From positions 1-64,000 of the forward strand of contig LPNZ01008880.1 in NCBI GenBank assembly GCA_001655205.1: 64,000 nucleotides of DNA, written 5' to 3'. The number at the start of each line of letters is the position of its first letter. Position 1 is the first letter of the stretch. This stretch comes from Lenisia limosa. Its lineage: Eukaryota > Breviatea. A program made the translations under genes and the position numbers. Positions 13,201-25,026 of this stretch are shown here, one piece after another. Below the pieces are notes generated by a model that was given only the letters and a program-made list of their open reading frames with translations, was not told the DNA's origin and did not search any database.

Positions 13201-16200
13201 ATACTTGGTATGACTGACCTTTAAGCGTGCCCTGCAACTCTTCGAAATTAGTCAGTTCAATTTCTGGAATCCTGTGGTGCTCCACAGTAGTACTTACATT
13301 GACTGCGTGAGCAATAGGTTTCTTTCAAATATCATCTTTAGATTTGCTTCTCTTTAGATTGACCTCGCAGGTTTCATTCCAATCCCCTACATTGGCTGAT
13401 ATTCCGATTATCAAAGAAATGCTTGACTGTCAAGACTCCAAAGATGTAAGTACACGATGCTACGAGGGTGACTAATTCCATCAGGGTGAGTCCAACTACC
13501 TTGTCAAGAAGCTGACCCATGCGAGCAGCGATGCCCAGAGAGGTTTGCCACGAGTTGTTGTCCTTTTGTGGCCACTATTACCTTTTGGAGAGTAGCTTCC
13601 TCATGTTTGTAACTCCACAGCGGTACAGCAGGATCGAGACGCACTATACACTCCTGACCTCAACCTTTTAGTTCTATCATCACATGGGGGGTGAGAGGTG
13701 TTAGGTGTAAGCCTTGAATACTACACCAATGTTCAAAATTCGTGTTTTCCGCCAATGTTGTGTCTTGAAATCTGAATACTTATTGTTTAGTGGAAAGCTC
13801 CTCCCAGCCCTCATGAGCCGATATGCCTCGGATACCAGCCTTTCCGATGGTGAGTACCTAGCACTGCCGGTGTTCAGATAAGGAACACTCCTCTCAGACA
13901 AATAACTCCAGATACACTGCAAGGCGTAGTTAACTATTCAGGCCTCAGGTTCCACCAGGCTACTGAGTTGAAACACCACTCCCTTAAAGCAGGTGCGTGG
14001 CACTGACTACTGCTGGTCACTTATCTTAAGCCTCTATTTAAGTACTCTTCTCACCCCGCAGGCCAGTCGCACTTGACCCTCGCGTGGATGGAGCGTCTTT
14101 CGTCCAATACCGAATGGGCGTCCTCCCCCGGGGCCAACATCCACACCGAATCTCTCCAGTGTAGGCGTCAAAACAACGACCAAATAAATTAATGTTCTTT
14201 TTGGGAACTGAAGTGAATAATATCTTTCTTCAATCCAACGTTTAACTTCGGCAGTGGCGGTGGAAATGGGTGATTGGGACTCAGCCAGGAGTAACATCAA
14301 AAAGTGTGAGCCGACGGCACAAACGCAGCTCACGTCGGCCTTCGTCAGCATCAAGGGTAGGCATCGCATCTGCCATCTAGATTTCACCTACCAGATGGCC
14401 TCATCCCGGATGCTATTCGGAACCTCTCAACGGCAACAAGCTTGATTGCACCTGAAATTTCAGCATGGTGGGTATTGATATCAGGAACCGCGTCTAACCT
14501 GAACGTAGTGACGGCAACTTGAAGCATGCATACAGTTACTTGACACAGTTACACTGCGGCTCAGAGGTTTGTACCCTTGTTTGGACGTTGACTGAAAATC
14601 AAGGTTGAAGACTACCTGCATACAATGGTGCAAACAGATCTCGCGACAACTGACAGGTTCAAGGCCCTACTCGCTCGTTGGGACTCTCAGCTCAAAATAA
14701 CCAAGGTCGGAATATCTTTGCCGTCGCATGGTTACTCCAGGACTGGGATAAGATACATATATTACTATTTCGTAGTAGTATATTGAAAGTAACCCCCCCT
14801 CACAGCCCTCACCCTCACTGCGCACTACGATTCTAACCCAACGCTCCTCGCTCCTCTCTATTCAGCTCGACCAACAAATGGAGACTGAAATGGAAAAAAT
14901 GGTGGTCAACGCGGCTGTAGAGAACAAGCTGCTCATTTCCGAGGTTTGTGAGGCTGCTCTTGACCAGTTTAGGAGTTGATGAAAGAAGGGTCATATGGCG
15001 GGGCCTACGCTGCCGTAGTAGATGCTGACACCATCCGCTTCAATTACGCCAAAAAAACTGGCACACTTCAGCTGTACCAAAAGATGTAGGAAGGCTAATG
15101 AGAAGGCTGAGATAACGCTCAAGATGGTCAGAGAGGAAACTGCTGGATGTTGGAAGTGTCATTGCAACTGCAAGGATTCTCTTCAAATGTGGAATTGTTG
15201 ACATGGTTTGTGAGCTTCGAGTCACTTCATTTTCCAGCCCTTGAAGATCATCAGTGACTGTCTGGAGAGGGACGACTTCAAAACGGTAGGGGACTGTGGC
15301 ACTGATCAAGCTCACGATTCAGGTCAAAGGAGAGAAGCCAGACCCGAAACTTATCAAGCTTCACGTTCTGAGAGTAAGAGCACCTTTGTACAGTTAACGT
15401 CCAGATTGAACATTCCCTCAACTACGACCAAGTGTCAGTCACAGGGTACTGCAGAACATTTACAGAGTCAATGAACCACTACTCCGAAACCCACTTCACT
15501 GTTGCAAGGTGGGACTATGTTAACATCATGGTATACTCTCCATTTTCCTTTCTATTCAGCTTGTGTAATTAATACAGGGCTTATGATGCGCTGCTTCAGG
15601 AGTTTGAAAGCCAGATCACGATAGCTGATGAAGCGATCAAAAAGGGCCATAGAGTTCCGTAAGTTGCTCTTTTCTCCTTATCACTTGCTCAGCAATATGC
15701 CTGACCTTGCAAAGCACTATAACCTTCTCTTGCCCCGCGCATTGGACGCCTACTGTAGGGTCCTTATCTGGTACTTGACAGTTCAGTTGACACTCTTATC
15801 ATGGGATGTGAGAATACGACACTTGCAGTTACGCGGTACTGTCACATCATGTTTGCCTCAAGGGAGGTCAAAGCTTCAGTCCGCAAGCACCAACCCGCCA
15901 ACCTCTCGGTAAGCTGGTAGTGTTGCATTCATTTGGCCCCTTCAGCCCTATCTCAAGGCTGGCATGGAAAAGTGTTTCTCTTCAATCAGTGCGCTGCCAG
16001 CGGCTTATTTGATCATTGTCACTCAGCAGCTGGCGGAGTGGTTGGCTGTTTTCCTGTTAGTTATCCCCTAGTGCCACACAGGAGAAGAATGGTGCCATCA
16101 TGGAGTTTGCCAAGCTTTTTGCACGGGTTTGGGGGTGCTGTTTTTGCACGGGTTTGGGGGTGCTGTTATTTGCACTTTACTGTTTTCCTGTGACCGGATA

Positions 16201-18478
16201 GGTCTTCAGCAACTTCCCCCAAGTCTTTTGGCTGTTCTGTACAGCTGCTCTCAAAACCGAGATTTCAAAATCCGAATCACATCGACACGTGAAGCTTACT
16301 ACCCTTGGTCATAAGGTACCTCGTTTTTCTTGAGGCTTATGTCTTTAGATTCGGGACTCCTTAGACACTGAGACAAAGCAAAAGCTCTACATGAACTATG
16401 TTCAAACCGTGTTGCACTTCTTTAACGTCCGGGTATGCGGTGAGTTCGTCTTATTGTTCTAGAACTGTGTTCTCACTGACATTGTGGAGATGCCAAGTCT
16501 CATTGAAGGTCCCCCTGTCTCAGCAAGGTTGGTGTTTTCAAGAAAGGGCAAAGAGAAGAGTGAACTGTTGAGGAGTTGTGGAGGGAGCAAAGCTGGCAGA
16601 CTGTTTTGATGAACGCAGGGATTCGCGGGAGGCAACACACGTACAAGCGTATCGCCGGAAGAGGTACAGTAAAATAGTAGCGCTGGGTACAGTGCCGCCC
16701 CTCAGAGTTTGCAATGCACACCATTGCTCATCTCACCGTTGTAGAAGTACCTCTCGCCAACGACGCCGAAGTTTGATGAGAAACTAGAGGCGTTTTCAAG
16801 CCATCACGTTGGAACATTCCAGGCTCAGACGTCAGAAAAAGTGTTCCACAGCAAAGCCCAGCCCATTGGTGTCAACTTCCGTGCTTCTGACGGCGAAGAG
16901 TTCAGACTGCTCATTAAAGATGGAGACAACCTCAATAAGGNNNNNNNNNNNNNNNNNNNNNNNNNNNNNNNNNNNNNNNNNNNNNNNNNNNNNNNNNNNN
17001 NNNNNNNNNNNNNNNNNNNNNNNNNNNNNNNNNNNNNNNNNNNNNNNNNNNNNNNNNNNNNNNNNNNNNNNNNNNNNNNNNNNNNNNNNNNNNNNNNNGA
17101 ATCATCTCAGGTCGGTCCCGTTATTGCTTCAGTGACAACAAGTGCGTTACGTTTCAGAGGGACATCCTGTGAAGTCTTGCCTCCGAATGTTCCAGGCCGT
17201 TCCATTGGACAGCTTATGCGGTATCATTGAAATGGTATGCCAACCGCCCCCCCCCCTGACGTTCAGGTTGATCACTCCACTACGGTCAATGATGCCTACG
17301 ATACTGTGACAAGGAAGCATGTCGTTGTATGTTTCTCTACCCCATTTATATTCCTCAGAGCTGATTTTTGAATCGCATTCTATCATACTTCTAAGTTTAC
17401 TTTTTGCAGAGAGGCTCTTCTAACTCTCCACGAAACCAGTTCAGGCTCATCATGAGCGCTTTTGAGGACTCAAAGGCGCTAAAGGAGGTACAGATCAATT
17501 TCAAGAAGAAGAAAATGGAGGCATTTCAGGAGTTCTGCTCAAAGTGCCCGCCTTATTTTCGATTGCATTTCAGCGACAACGTTGGTCTTCTTCGTCACAT
17601 ACATATTTAATCCATCCTTTATTGACCCTTCAGTTTTTGGATGCGAGCAAATGGTTCACAGCGCGTCAGATGTACATGAGAACCCTTGGTATGTGCATTT
17701 GTTGCTAACCCTCGTAGCAACCGTCAGTGTGGCCTGCTTGGCCGTTGGGCTTGGCGACAGACATCTGGATAACATCATGATCCTACCGGATGGGAGGCTG
17801 CTGCTCATCGATTTCGACTGTATCTTCTGGAGGGGCAAGACATTACCCATCCCTGAAATCGTGAGTTGAGGCCTTTGATAATTGACACAATCTCACAATT
17901 TTGTCTTGTTTGGTCTCTTTTTGACATGCAAGGTTCCGTTGCGATTGACACGCAACATTATTGATGCTCTCGGCTGTATGGGTGTTGATGGCGGCTTTTC
18001 TGTGGTACGTTCTTGACCAAATTACTTTGCCCTTGAGAAAAGATAACGTATCAGACAATGGAGCGAATGCTCGAAACGCTCCGACTTGAACGAGACACCA
18101 TTGTTCCCATTCTTCAGGTATTGCCAAGGGGATATCAACCCTGGTTGGGTTTCTTGGAGGTTTTGGGCTCGGTTTACATATCGTTTCCAAGAACTCACAT
18201 TGCAGACTTTCCCCATGACCCCAAGAGATAATAAACAGTTCAAAATTATTCGCGAGTTCTTACGTGGGGGGTCCTTCAAATTACATTAATGCGCTTCTTT
18301 ACTTTTCAATGTCTGGAATATCCATTTGACCAATAGAGTTTCTGTTTTACAATTCCAATTTGACCCCCTCCTAGAGAGCACAAAGTCCGTGGGTGAGGTT
18401 GTGAAAGAAGTCATTTCAGATGCACGAAACCCGGAGCTTCTGTCACAGATGTTCTCTGGCTGGTGTTCTCAGTCGTAA
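4298..18478 (+). CDS. SMG1: SMG1-like PI3K-related protein kinase (PIKK), about 14 kb, many short introns
   Basis: This is a giant Ser/Thr kinase of the PIKK family, best matching SMG1, which phosphorylates UPF1 in nonsense-mediated decay. The start is set by an ATG giving MTDDN, spliced to PCIVTIRQILE and then EGADYVDVEEIGLMVIKYL. Long helical repeats follow (for example AFSFYELSLPAALSLELLAT near 10.8 kb). The kinase domain is at about 16.6-18.1 kb. Before the gap 16941-17098 it reads QPIGVNFRASDGEEFRLLIK. After the gap come the catalytic loop GLGDRHLDNIM, an IDFDCIF activation start (DFD in place of DFG) and GKTLPIPEIVPLRLTRNI followed by ALGCMGVDGGF, the SMG1-type pattern. The C-terminus is a FATC-like LLSQMFSGWCSQS with a TAA stop. 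The 14-kb span with about a quarter intron fits a protein near 3,500 residues, the usual SMG1 size. That one gene covers the whole span is inferred from uninterrupted + strand coding and the lack of another plausible start or stop. Confidence 0.83.
5221..5265. repeat. AT-rich palindromic low-complexity tract
   Basis: Short runs of TATAT/GATAT/AGTAT form near-palindromes in a presumed intron of the kinase gene. Related tracts occur at 8163-8260, near 34.76-34.80 kb and at 60.47-60.54 kb. Confidence 0.6.
8163..8260. repeat. AT-rich palindromic tract (TATATGATAT family)
   Basis: About 100 bp built almost only of ATATGATAT, ATACTATAT and TATACTACAT motifs. It sits in a long AT-rich intron (about 7.85-8.3 kb) of the kinase gene and shares motifs with the tract at 5221. 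Confidence 0.65.
10273..10320 (+). repeat. 24-bp tandem duplication
   Basis: Two adjacent 24-bp copies beginning caggaagatggtgggaggg differ by one base. The length is a multiple of three, so it would duplicate eight residues if exonic. Confidence 0.8.
10371..10541 (+). repeat. 31-bp minisatellite, about 5.5 copies, probably intronic
   Basis: Copies starting acaacatcatgccggatatc begin at 10371, 10402, 10432, 10463, 10494 and 10525. The 31-bp period is not a multiple of three, so the array must lie in an intron if the kinase frame is to survive. Most units contain tccag, which resembles a 3' splice site. It is not a CRISPR array: there are no spacers. Confidence 0.85.
16118..16167 (+). repeat. 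25-bp tandem duplication in a kinase-gene intron
   Basis: The unit gcacgggtttgggggtgctg occurs twice with a 25-bp period, in a region with no matching PIKK coding sequence. Confidence 0.75.
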
Positions 18479-19328
18479 TCCTGCATGGTAATGGTATTTC
18501 AATATGTTCATTCTTGTTGTGTTGTATCATATTATGTCTCTTTTCTTCTTTTCTAGTTTTTTTTAATGTAAATTATTCAGGTAAACGGTTATTCGAGTGT
18601 GTGGTTACATTGTTGCAGCGCTGAGCAGTAATTGCTCTTCGCGCACGTGGGGGAAGGATGCAATTTCGAGGTGCAACACCGAAGTGGTCAAGTTTTCTGA
18701 AGTTGAATTGAAGTTGAACGCAGGGTGCCTCCACTCATTGGAAACCGAGTTTCGGAGAGTGGTGGATGCTGGAAACTCTTGCCAGTTGTTTTTTTTTTTG
18801 TTTTGTTTGTTTTTCAGAAAAACAAGCAAAATTGGCGGTAGTAGGACATTGAGTCCCTTAGATTGACAGTTGAGTCATTGAGTAGTAAACAGTTTCAGTT
18901 ATGTGTAGTTATGTAATTCAAATGTAATTAGGTTCTTATTAGTACAAATTAGGTCTAATTATTAAATACAACGATTATGTCAAAAACAGTGGATGGTGGA
19001 AACCGGGTTTTGGAGAGTGGAGTACAAATTTTCATGAGTGGAAGCCCTTGGTTGAACGAGAAATTTGATTGAAATACAACGGTGTTATTACAGTGTGATA
19101 ATTATGCTCAAAATCCATTTCTGACAGACCCTCAACGAAATACAAAAAAAAGTTCTCCATCCAAAACAATAAACTTCAAGTTTTGCCCTCTTTTGTGCCT
19201 CTTCTCTGCTTCTATGTCTTTTCTAGCTTTTCCCGTTTGTGCTAGTTAGTCGGGTGGTGTTAGTAGGTAAGTAGTTCTTGCAATTAAAGGTTTGTTCTAA
19301 CCCACCTTTGCCTAATACCCCCCCCCCC
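18479..19328. other. Non-coding stretch downstream of the kinase gene
   Basis: No recognisable gene. It ends in a poly-C run abutting the N-gap 19329-19431. It contains a short direct repeat of the form ggaaaccgRgtttYggagag near 18739 and 19005. The upstream exons of the next coiled-coil gene may lie here or in the gap. Confidence 0.45.
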
Positions 19329-19521
19329 NNNNNNNNNNNNNNNNNNNNNNNNNNNNNNNNNNNNNNNNNNNNNNNNNNNNNNNNNNNNNNNNNNNNNNNN
19401 NNNNNNNNNNNNNNNNNNNNNNNNNNNNNNNAGTAAGCTTCCCTCAGAAAGGTGGGAGTTTTGTAGTATTAGCGAATGTACAAATGTATTTCTGAATTCA
19501 ATTTGGATACTTATGGTTCAG

Positions 19522-20273
19522 TGAAGCGAAGAGAGCTAAGCAATGTTCTGACAAGAGTAACTCCCAGTGTATCGCCCAGGACAACACTGAGTTGACTGAG
19601 CGAGTACTCACTCTCGAGGCCCTTCTTGACCAGCAAAGATGTGAACATGCATTGCATGTGAGGCAAACCATTTCTTTTGGATGTGAAAAAACGGAATTAT
19701 ATTCGTTCATCGCGGTTTCATATATCTGAATCTCATGAATCACAGCTGATTGCGATGAAGAAGGAGCATAAACTTGAAGTGTTAAGTCTTGAAACGAGGC
19801 TGCGCACTACCATCTTCGAGGCCAACCAGAGAATTTTCGAGTCTGAACAGGTTGGAAGATTCAATGCTGTTGCTTCCAGTTGGACACTCTAAGACATGGA
19901 GTTTCTCCTATTTGAAATATCTTACAAGAAATACTTTTTTGAACAAAAGGCCATAATAAGAGGTAAAGGTACCCCCAAAGAAGCCCCATTTTCTCAGATT
20001 ATTCTTGATTCTTGGAAGGGTGCAAGTTATCCACTGTGTGTTGGCTTCCTTACGGTCCGAATAAGACTGGTCAAATATCGAGATTCATCGAGAAATTCAG
20101 TCTTTTTTGAGAACCGTAGGGAAGCCCTAGTTATTGGCGTTGGTGATCAACTCAATTTTGCCGTAGTTAATTCGCTAATTTACCAGATTGAAGAACTTTA
20201 CGAGCAACTTGAAGAAAAGTACGAAGACGCCAAAAAGCGAATACTTGAGCTTGAGAGAAACGCAGTGACATAG
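19522..20273 (+). CDS. Coiled-coil protein, C-terminal exons
   Basis: I cannot assign a family. Three exons give coiled coil: EAKRAKQCSDKSNSQCIAQD leading into ERVLTLEALLDQQRCEHALH; then LIAMKKEHKLEVLSLETRLR; then, after a longer intron of about 340 bp, IEELYEQLEEKYEDAKKRIL and ELERNAVT with a TAG stop. Donor and acceptor sites match the GT-AG pattern of neighbouring genes, and the heptads stay in phase across the first two junctions. The 5' end is missing, probably upstream of or inside the gap at 19329-19431. The long last intron carries a hairpin-like repeat (20042-20128) also found near 53.1 kb. Confidence 0.6.
20042..20128. repeat. Short inverted-repeat (hairpin) element, copy A
   Basis: The ends ggcttccttacggt and accgtagggaagcc are imperfect inverted repeats. 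The inner sequence (aaatatcga, atcgag, agtcttttttga) recurs at 53081-53180. It lies in an intron of the coiled-coil gene, so it looks like a tiny non-autonomous element. Confidence 0.5.
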
Positions 20274-20540
20274 AGGCCTCTTTCATTTGGTTTGCCCCAC
20301 ACATTTACTGACACAATAGTTCAAAGGAAAGCAGCTTGGAAAGCACCTTGATATACTCATAAGTGCAGTTCTTAATCAGGTAAGAATGCTCTTGAATCTC
20401 ACTTGTCAGATGAAGAATACAATACAATACATTACGAACAAGAATAATTGGAAACATAAGAACAAAAAAAAAGAACAAGAAACAGTTAAAGAATTGTTTG
20501 TGAAGAAAGAAAAATACAGATGTCAAAACTCAAAAAAGTA

Positions 20541-21071
20541 TCACGTCCACGTGACCGGTTTTCGCTGAGTGGCTGTGATCCGAATATGGTCATCGCTTGG
20601 CTTCGCGGTACGGGTGATTGGTGTGGCGGGCGTCAAGGAGCCCATACTAGGAAAAGGCAGGCCAGGCTGCTCTTTGATGTCGAACGTCAAATGGCCCTGT
20701 GAGGTGGTAGCGTTGGCGTTGAGAGGCGTCGGAGATGAGCGTGAGGCGGGAAGTCGGCTCTGGGACGTCTGAAGGCTTCGAAAGTTCGGAATCTCGGCTT
20801 GGTCCGGGGTGCGGGCGAAAGTTGCACCAAGTGACGCGAAGGCCGAGGCGTTGCGCGCCATGGTTTTCGGGGAGGCAGATCGTGTGTCTCGTTTTGTGGT
20901 CAGAGCATCAGGGTTAAGAAGGGAGCTGGACGACGCCTGTGCCGGGCTTGAGAGCGGAAGGTTCATCCGGGACAATTCACTCCGTCGGAGGTTTCGTCGG
21001 CTACTTTGTAGGCTCGGAGCGGCCTTGGAGAGGCTGCGCTCCCCTGTGTCGGGAGGCTGGAAGAGAATCAT
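20541..21071 (-). CDS. Ser/Pro/Arg-rich hypothetical protein, 176 aa
   Basis: An uninterrupted 176-codon frame is long for this intron-dense DNA. The predicted protein is low in complexity, rich in Ser, Pro, Thr and Arg, and without motifs I recognise. It begins MILFQPPDTGERSLSKAAPS and ends RKPVTWT. It would be largely disordered. The region is more GC-rich than its surroundings, which supports coding on one strand; the opposite strand also has open frames there (20809-21081), but with less protein-like composition. The first codons may be part of an intron end (ttccag at the start), so the true start may be in an upstream exon. Confidence 0.4.
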   Translation of the reverse strand: MILFQPPDTGERSLSKAAPSLQSSRRNLRRSELSRMNLPLSSPAQASSSSLLNPDALTTKRDTRSASPKTMARNASAFASLGATFARTPDQAEIPNFRSLQTSQSRLPASRSSPTPLNANATTSQGHLTFDIKEQPGLPFPSMGSLTPATPITRTAKPSDDHIRITATQRKPVTWT

Positions 21072-21412
21072 ACTTCAGTGAGCAAGATTTCTTAATCGAT
21101 GGGGTTTATCACATTTAACAATCCAAAGTATATCACAGTGTGTAGTTCAATCATGCAGTATCAACACAGTGAAGTTGTTTTTGCCACCATGAACTAACTA
21201 CAATATACAGAACTAAGTAGGTTAATTCCGCAACCCTGGCTTACCGGGGCAGTTATGAGTGGGGGAAGGTCAGCCACCGTTCCATTTGAAGGGGTTAGGG
21301 CAAGGTTGGCCTACATTATCAAAAGCCTGTATTGCAACTCACAAGAATCTCAATATGGCAACTAAGATTCGAGCAATAAATCAGGTTAAGTAATAGATAA
21401 ACGCCTAGGAAG
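21072..21412. other. Intergenic region
   Basis: No coding signal was seen. AT-rich sequence separates two minus-strand genes. Confidence 0.4.
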
Positions 21413-23028
21413 TCATATTTTCAGCCAACACACGAGTTCCTTGACATGGTCACACAACGGCGCGCCTTTCTTCTTGGCCTTCTTAGAATGACACACCATC
21501 AAACAACACAGGCAAATAATGAGGATGGCAACAAGACAACCAGCAATAATCTCAGAAGATGGAGCTGACATGTCCTCTGAACAGTAAAAGGCTGGCTTTT
21601 GCGAAAGAAAACTAAGTTGAATACCTTCATACAATTATTGCCCCAGTAAGTGTATACTCGAAGTTTATAACAATCACCCAAAAGACAATAAATTCATAAA
21701 TAGAAAACAAGACCCACTTATGAAAGCAAAAGGCTCGGAGGAAGATGAGTCATCAACTATGTCGGAAACTGAAGGTTTGGGAGAGCCTAGAAAATAAGAA
21801 CGGATACCTCCTAACCGAAAACGTTTCAAAAGAGAAAAAAACAATCAAGAATACGTACATGGTAGAATTCCGCTTGAGTACTGACTTGCATAGCCACTAA
21901 TACAGTCGCCACATGTCTCGTTGCCTGCAGTGGCCCGGAATACACTCCGGCACTCTAACAGGTCAGCTTTAGGGAGGCATGATGACCAAAGTAAATATTA
22001 AAAATCGAGTTTGATTGAAACTTGGCCGTCCAAACCTTGACAAAGAGAGTCCATTGTCAGACTACAGGATTCTTGAAGAAATAAACCAGAAGAACACTCT
22101 GAGCACTCTAAACTGTTACTCATTTTCATGGAACTGTAAACATCCAGTGATTGTTAAGTTAATATCAATATAGCATTGTCATGTATCCCTAGCCTACCTG
22201 TGCAGTTGAGGGAATCATTGTTGGAAAAGTGGTTTGGAAGGCATGATGAGCACTTCCCTACTTCTCCTTCTTGACGATTGGCCAGGCTACAATCTAGGGG
22301 TCAAAGACGACTGACAAAAGCAAAAACCACAACAAGCAATACAGGAAAACAGACCCATAGGAAACCATAGTGAAGAGCGACCTACTGTAATTGACGCAGC
22401 TTGACAGAATCAAATGATCGGATCTGCCGCATTCGGTGCACTCGTCAATGAGAAGACAGTCTTGGCACGGGCTGATGCACGTTTCTGCTACATCAATCCT
22501 GCACAGAAAACTGACCCCACGCAAAAGGCTTTTTATCTCCTAATGAAAACTAACCACAAGTAGTAAGGGTGACATTAGCAACTCCTTGACCAACAGGACA
22601 CTCCTTTACACACGTCCCTTCATGGCTGGTGAAACCCGCAGCACATTCGGTACAGCAAGAGGGCCCAAGGCCTGAGCAACCCACTGCACATGCCGTGTCA
22701 CAAGCAACTGTAATGGGTCAAAGAAGTGGAGGAGCGAAAGAGGGACTGTGTCTTCCCAAGTGGCCAAAAACTATCAAACACAACTCATCATCGACCCTGG
22801 CTTTTAGGCAAAATTATTACTTCAACTACATTATTGCAATTTAATTCTGCTTACCACATCCAGATTCACCCTCAAAGAAGAGCTCAGGGCAGGCTAAATT
22901 AGGTAAAACAGCGATCTATTCACAATCGTTCCAAAGAGCAAACATTATTGTCAAAATTGATCTTTCATACCTCCCAAAACTCCACGAAGCAGCAGAAGAA
23001 TGAGAGTGAGCAAAAACACTCGCCTCAT
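21413..23028 (-). CDS. Cysteine-rich type I membrane protein, secreted ectodomain
   Basis: The ATG at 23028 opens a signal peptide, MRRVFLLTLILLLLRGVLGG. Exons separated by short introns then give cysteine-rich modules: CPELFFEGESGC; ACDTACAVGCSGLGPSCCTE followed by CAAGF and CVKECPVG; CISPCQDCLLIDECTECG; CSSCLPNHFSNNDSLNC; LECSECSSGLFLQESC; CRSVFRATAGNETCGDC. The CxxC spacing resembles furin-like/EGF-like repeats. An acidic Ser-rich stalk leads to one membrane segment (IIAGCLVAILIICLCCLMVC), a basic stop-transfer (HSKKAKKKG) and a short cytosolic tail ending CWLKI with TGA. This is the layout of cysteine-rich surface proteins of parasitic and free-living protists (for example diplomonad high-cysteine membrane proteins), though such repeats are widespread. 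A surface receptor or protective coat role is inference. Exon junctions were read by eye. Confidence 0.75.
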
Positions 23029-23502
23029 TATGTACTAATATCCTTTCTGCGGTCTATAATATAAACAATAGGCATATTGTGTTATATACGCAGAATTTAA
23101 TCAAGATTTGCTCTTGAATAAAATATCACGAATCACACAGTACTATTATGCGTATATTTTCCTGATAAACACACAATATAAAAAATACAACTGAATTACA
23201 ACACTCCTTTTCTCCTTTTACACTCTCTGGCAGAAGATGATGATAATATGATGAGAATGAGAAAATTTCAGATTGAAGATCTGCGATCTGTGGCTACTAC
23301 CTGCTACTACCATCTCTATAAACAACCAACTGACAACCAAATAACAACTAGCTAACAGTTGGATTTTGAAACCTTGAAACAAACTTCGGCCAACCACCAA
23401 GATTGCGATTGCATCGATTACATTTCAATTTGCATGTGCATTACAACTGATCAGGCACGCAAGCAAAACTCTGCCCAAGTGTCAAAACTATGTAGTTACA
23501 TA
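23029..23502. other. Intergenic region upstream of the cysteine-rich gene
   Basis: AT-rich, no coding seen; presumably holds the promoter of the minus-strand gene. It is bounded on the right by the end of a Tc1/mariner element. Confidence 0.4.
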
Positions 23503-24161
23503 CAGTGGCGGGCAAAAGTATAAAGACAAAGGGTTTTGGCCCTAACTTTTCGCCATTTTGGTCGCTTTAAATTTTTTTTTGCATCAATGAGCTCCTATGA
23601 GTCTCAGAACTCTTTTTGGGTGTTTTTCAAAAATATGTGGTTGCAACAGTCACAATTACTGAAAAAAAGTGAAAAACCCCAAAACGGCTTATGGGTTATA
23701 TGTAAGATTTTTTGGGGGGAAATTTCTAATTTGTTAATTGATTGAACTGAACTGAAAATAATGGGTGAGGTAAAGAAATTTCACCCGAAATTAGAGGCCA
23801 AATAGAAATGTTGCACCGAAGAGGGTTCTCTAACTCCAAGATTAAAACCTGGATCACACAAGATCTTCCAACAGGATCTATTGCCACAATTGTCAGCAAG
23901 TTGAAGATTAAAGGAACTATTAAAGTTGAGAAGCGTTCTGGAAGGCCACATGCTTTGACGAAGTCCAACGAACTGCACCTCCTCCGATCGATTCAAGAAT
24001 CTCTCAAGCGCCTTATGTCAGTCCATGCTGCTGTTGTATCCCAGAAACTTGGTATGACCCTCTCGCGTTATACTCTTCGTCGTGTTGCTCAGAAATATGG
24101 TTTATATTGTCGAAGGGTCAGAAAGAAGCCTAATTATCTTCTTGAATGGTTTTGTTCATAT
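23503..24161 (+). mobile_element. Tc1/mariner-like element, left part, interrupted by a 10-N join
   Basis: The terminal sequence cagtggcgggcaaaagtata follows a TA dinucleotide, the usual Tc1/mariner target. It matches, inverted, the end of the copy finishing at 32540. The body encodes a Tc1-type helix-turn-helix transposase start: [20 protein letters not shown], then [20 protein letters not shown] and [19 protein letters not shown]. Compared with the copy at 28771, two extra bases after the start codon shift the frame to an early TAG, so this copy is dead. The sequence stops at the N join just after the end of the HTH region. Confidence 0.9.
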
Positions 24162-24171
24162 NNNNNNNNNN

Positions 24172-24514
24172 CTTGGGTCAGCATGCTGCTCCGGGGCAGC
24201 TAACGGGGCGACCGGAGGGAAGTGCGACTTCAAGACGTGTCCTGCAGCGTGATGCCATGCCATTGCTACGGATGATTTGTGAAAGCATTCAACCCCTCTC
24301 ACGCATTTTGAGCAGAAAAGGCACGATCAAATTTGGTAGCATATATCTGGAGAGTCAATGGAAGGCGGAAGGAAGCGGTTCCATACCTTGGCTTTGCAGT
24401 TGTGAGCACAACGTCGTCCAATGATAACCCGCCGTGACACACCCCATGGGTATGAAGAAAGGACAAGACTAGAAGATCAGACTCGCATTGCTACGACCGT
24501 AGGAGATTGCTCTC
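24172..24514. other. Unassigned stretch after the scaffold join
   Basis: Unrelated to the transposon on its left. A plus-strand frame (about 24235-24424) gives a helical stretch, RDAMPLLRMICESIQPLSRI, but I cannot tie it to a family. It may be an exon whose gene is split by the join. Confidence 0.25.
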
Positions 24515-25026
24515 TTATCCGTCCTCACAATGCCGCCATCTCCACCCACTTGAAATGAGCTCTTGGCACAGTTTGCGAGCCTGGTTGGGCCGGTCAGCAG
24601 GGGGAATCTTCGGAATCAGCGACTTCAGACGAACTGTGGCAGATAAGGCAATGGAGCATTGGTAACTCTTTGAGTAATAGCAACATGCTCTCTCCTTTGG
24701 CAAGAATTCGATCAATCTATCTGCACTTTTTCGTAACCTCGTGTGAAAGGTTCCACCACCAACCTCCTTGCACTTGTGTGAACGCGAACAGTGTTTCCTT
24801 GGGCGTTGCGGCAACCTGAAATACTCAATGAGGCATTCGGATGAACGTCACTAAGCAGCCTTGCCCTCGAACCTCGAGGAGTCGTGGCAGCCCTGGGTGC
24901 TGGTGGCCTAACTTGGTCCACCACTCTATCTCTGCTGTCACCACAGATGTCAAGTGCTCGCCTTGAGGGTTGCGAAATATCTGCCGTGGGTAAAGCACAA
25001 AAAGAAGAGTCTAATGTGACGATCAT
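24515..25026 (-). CDS. Hypothetical protein, basic, disordered
   Basis: Open frames on the minus strand give MIVTLDSSFCALPTADISQ continuing into an Arg/Pro/Ser-rich stretch (SRRALDICGDSRDRVVDQVR). Towards the 3' side another frame reads PKIPPADRPNQARKLCQELI and ends CEDG. A splice would be needed to connect the two frames, and I could not fix its position. GC content is higher than in the flanks. No family was recognised. It could be a fragment of a larger minus-strand gene that also includes 25544-25873. Confidence 0.3.

Noticed and set aside
18605-18829. Minus-strand frame of 74 codons downstream of the kinase
   Set aside because: No recognisable features, and its start lies in a T-rich low-complexity run.
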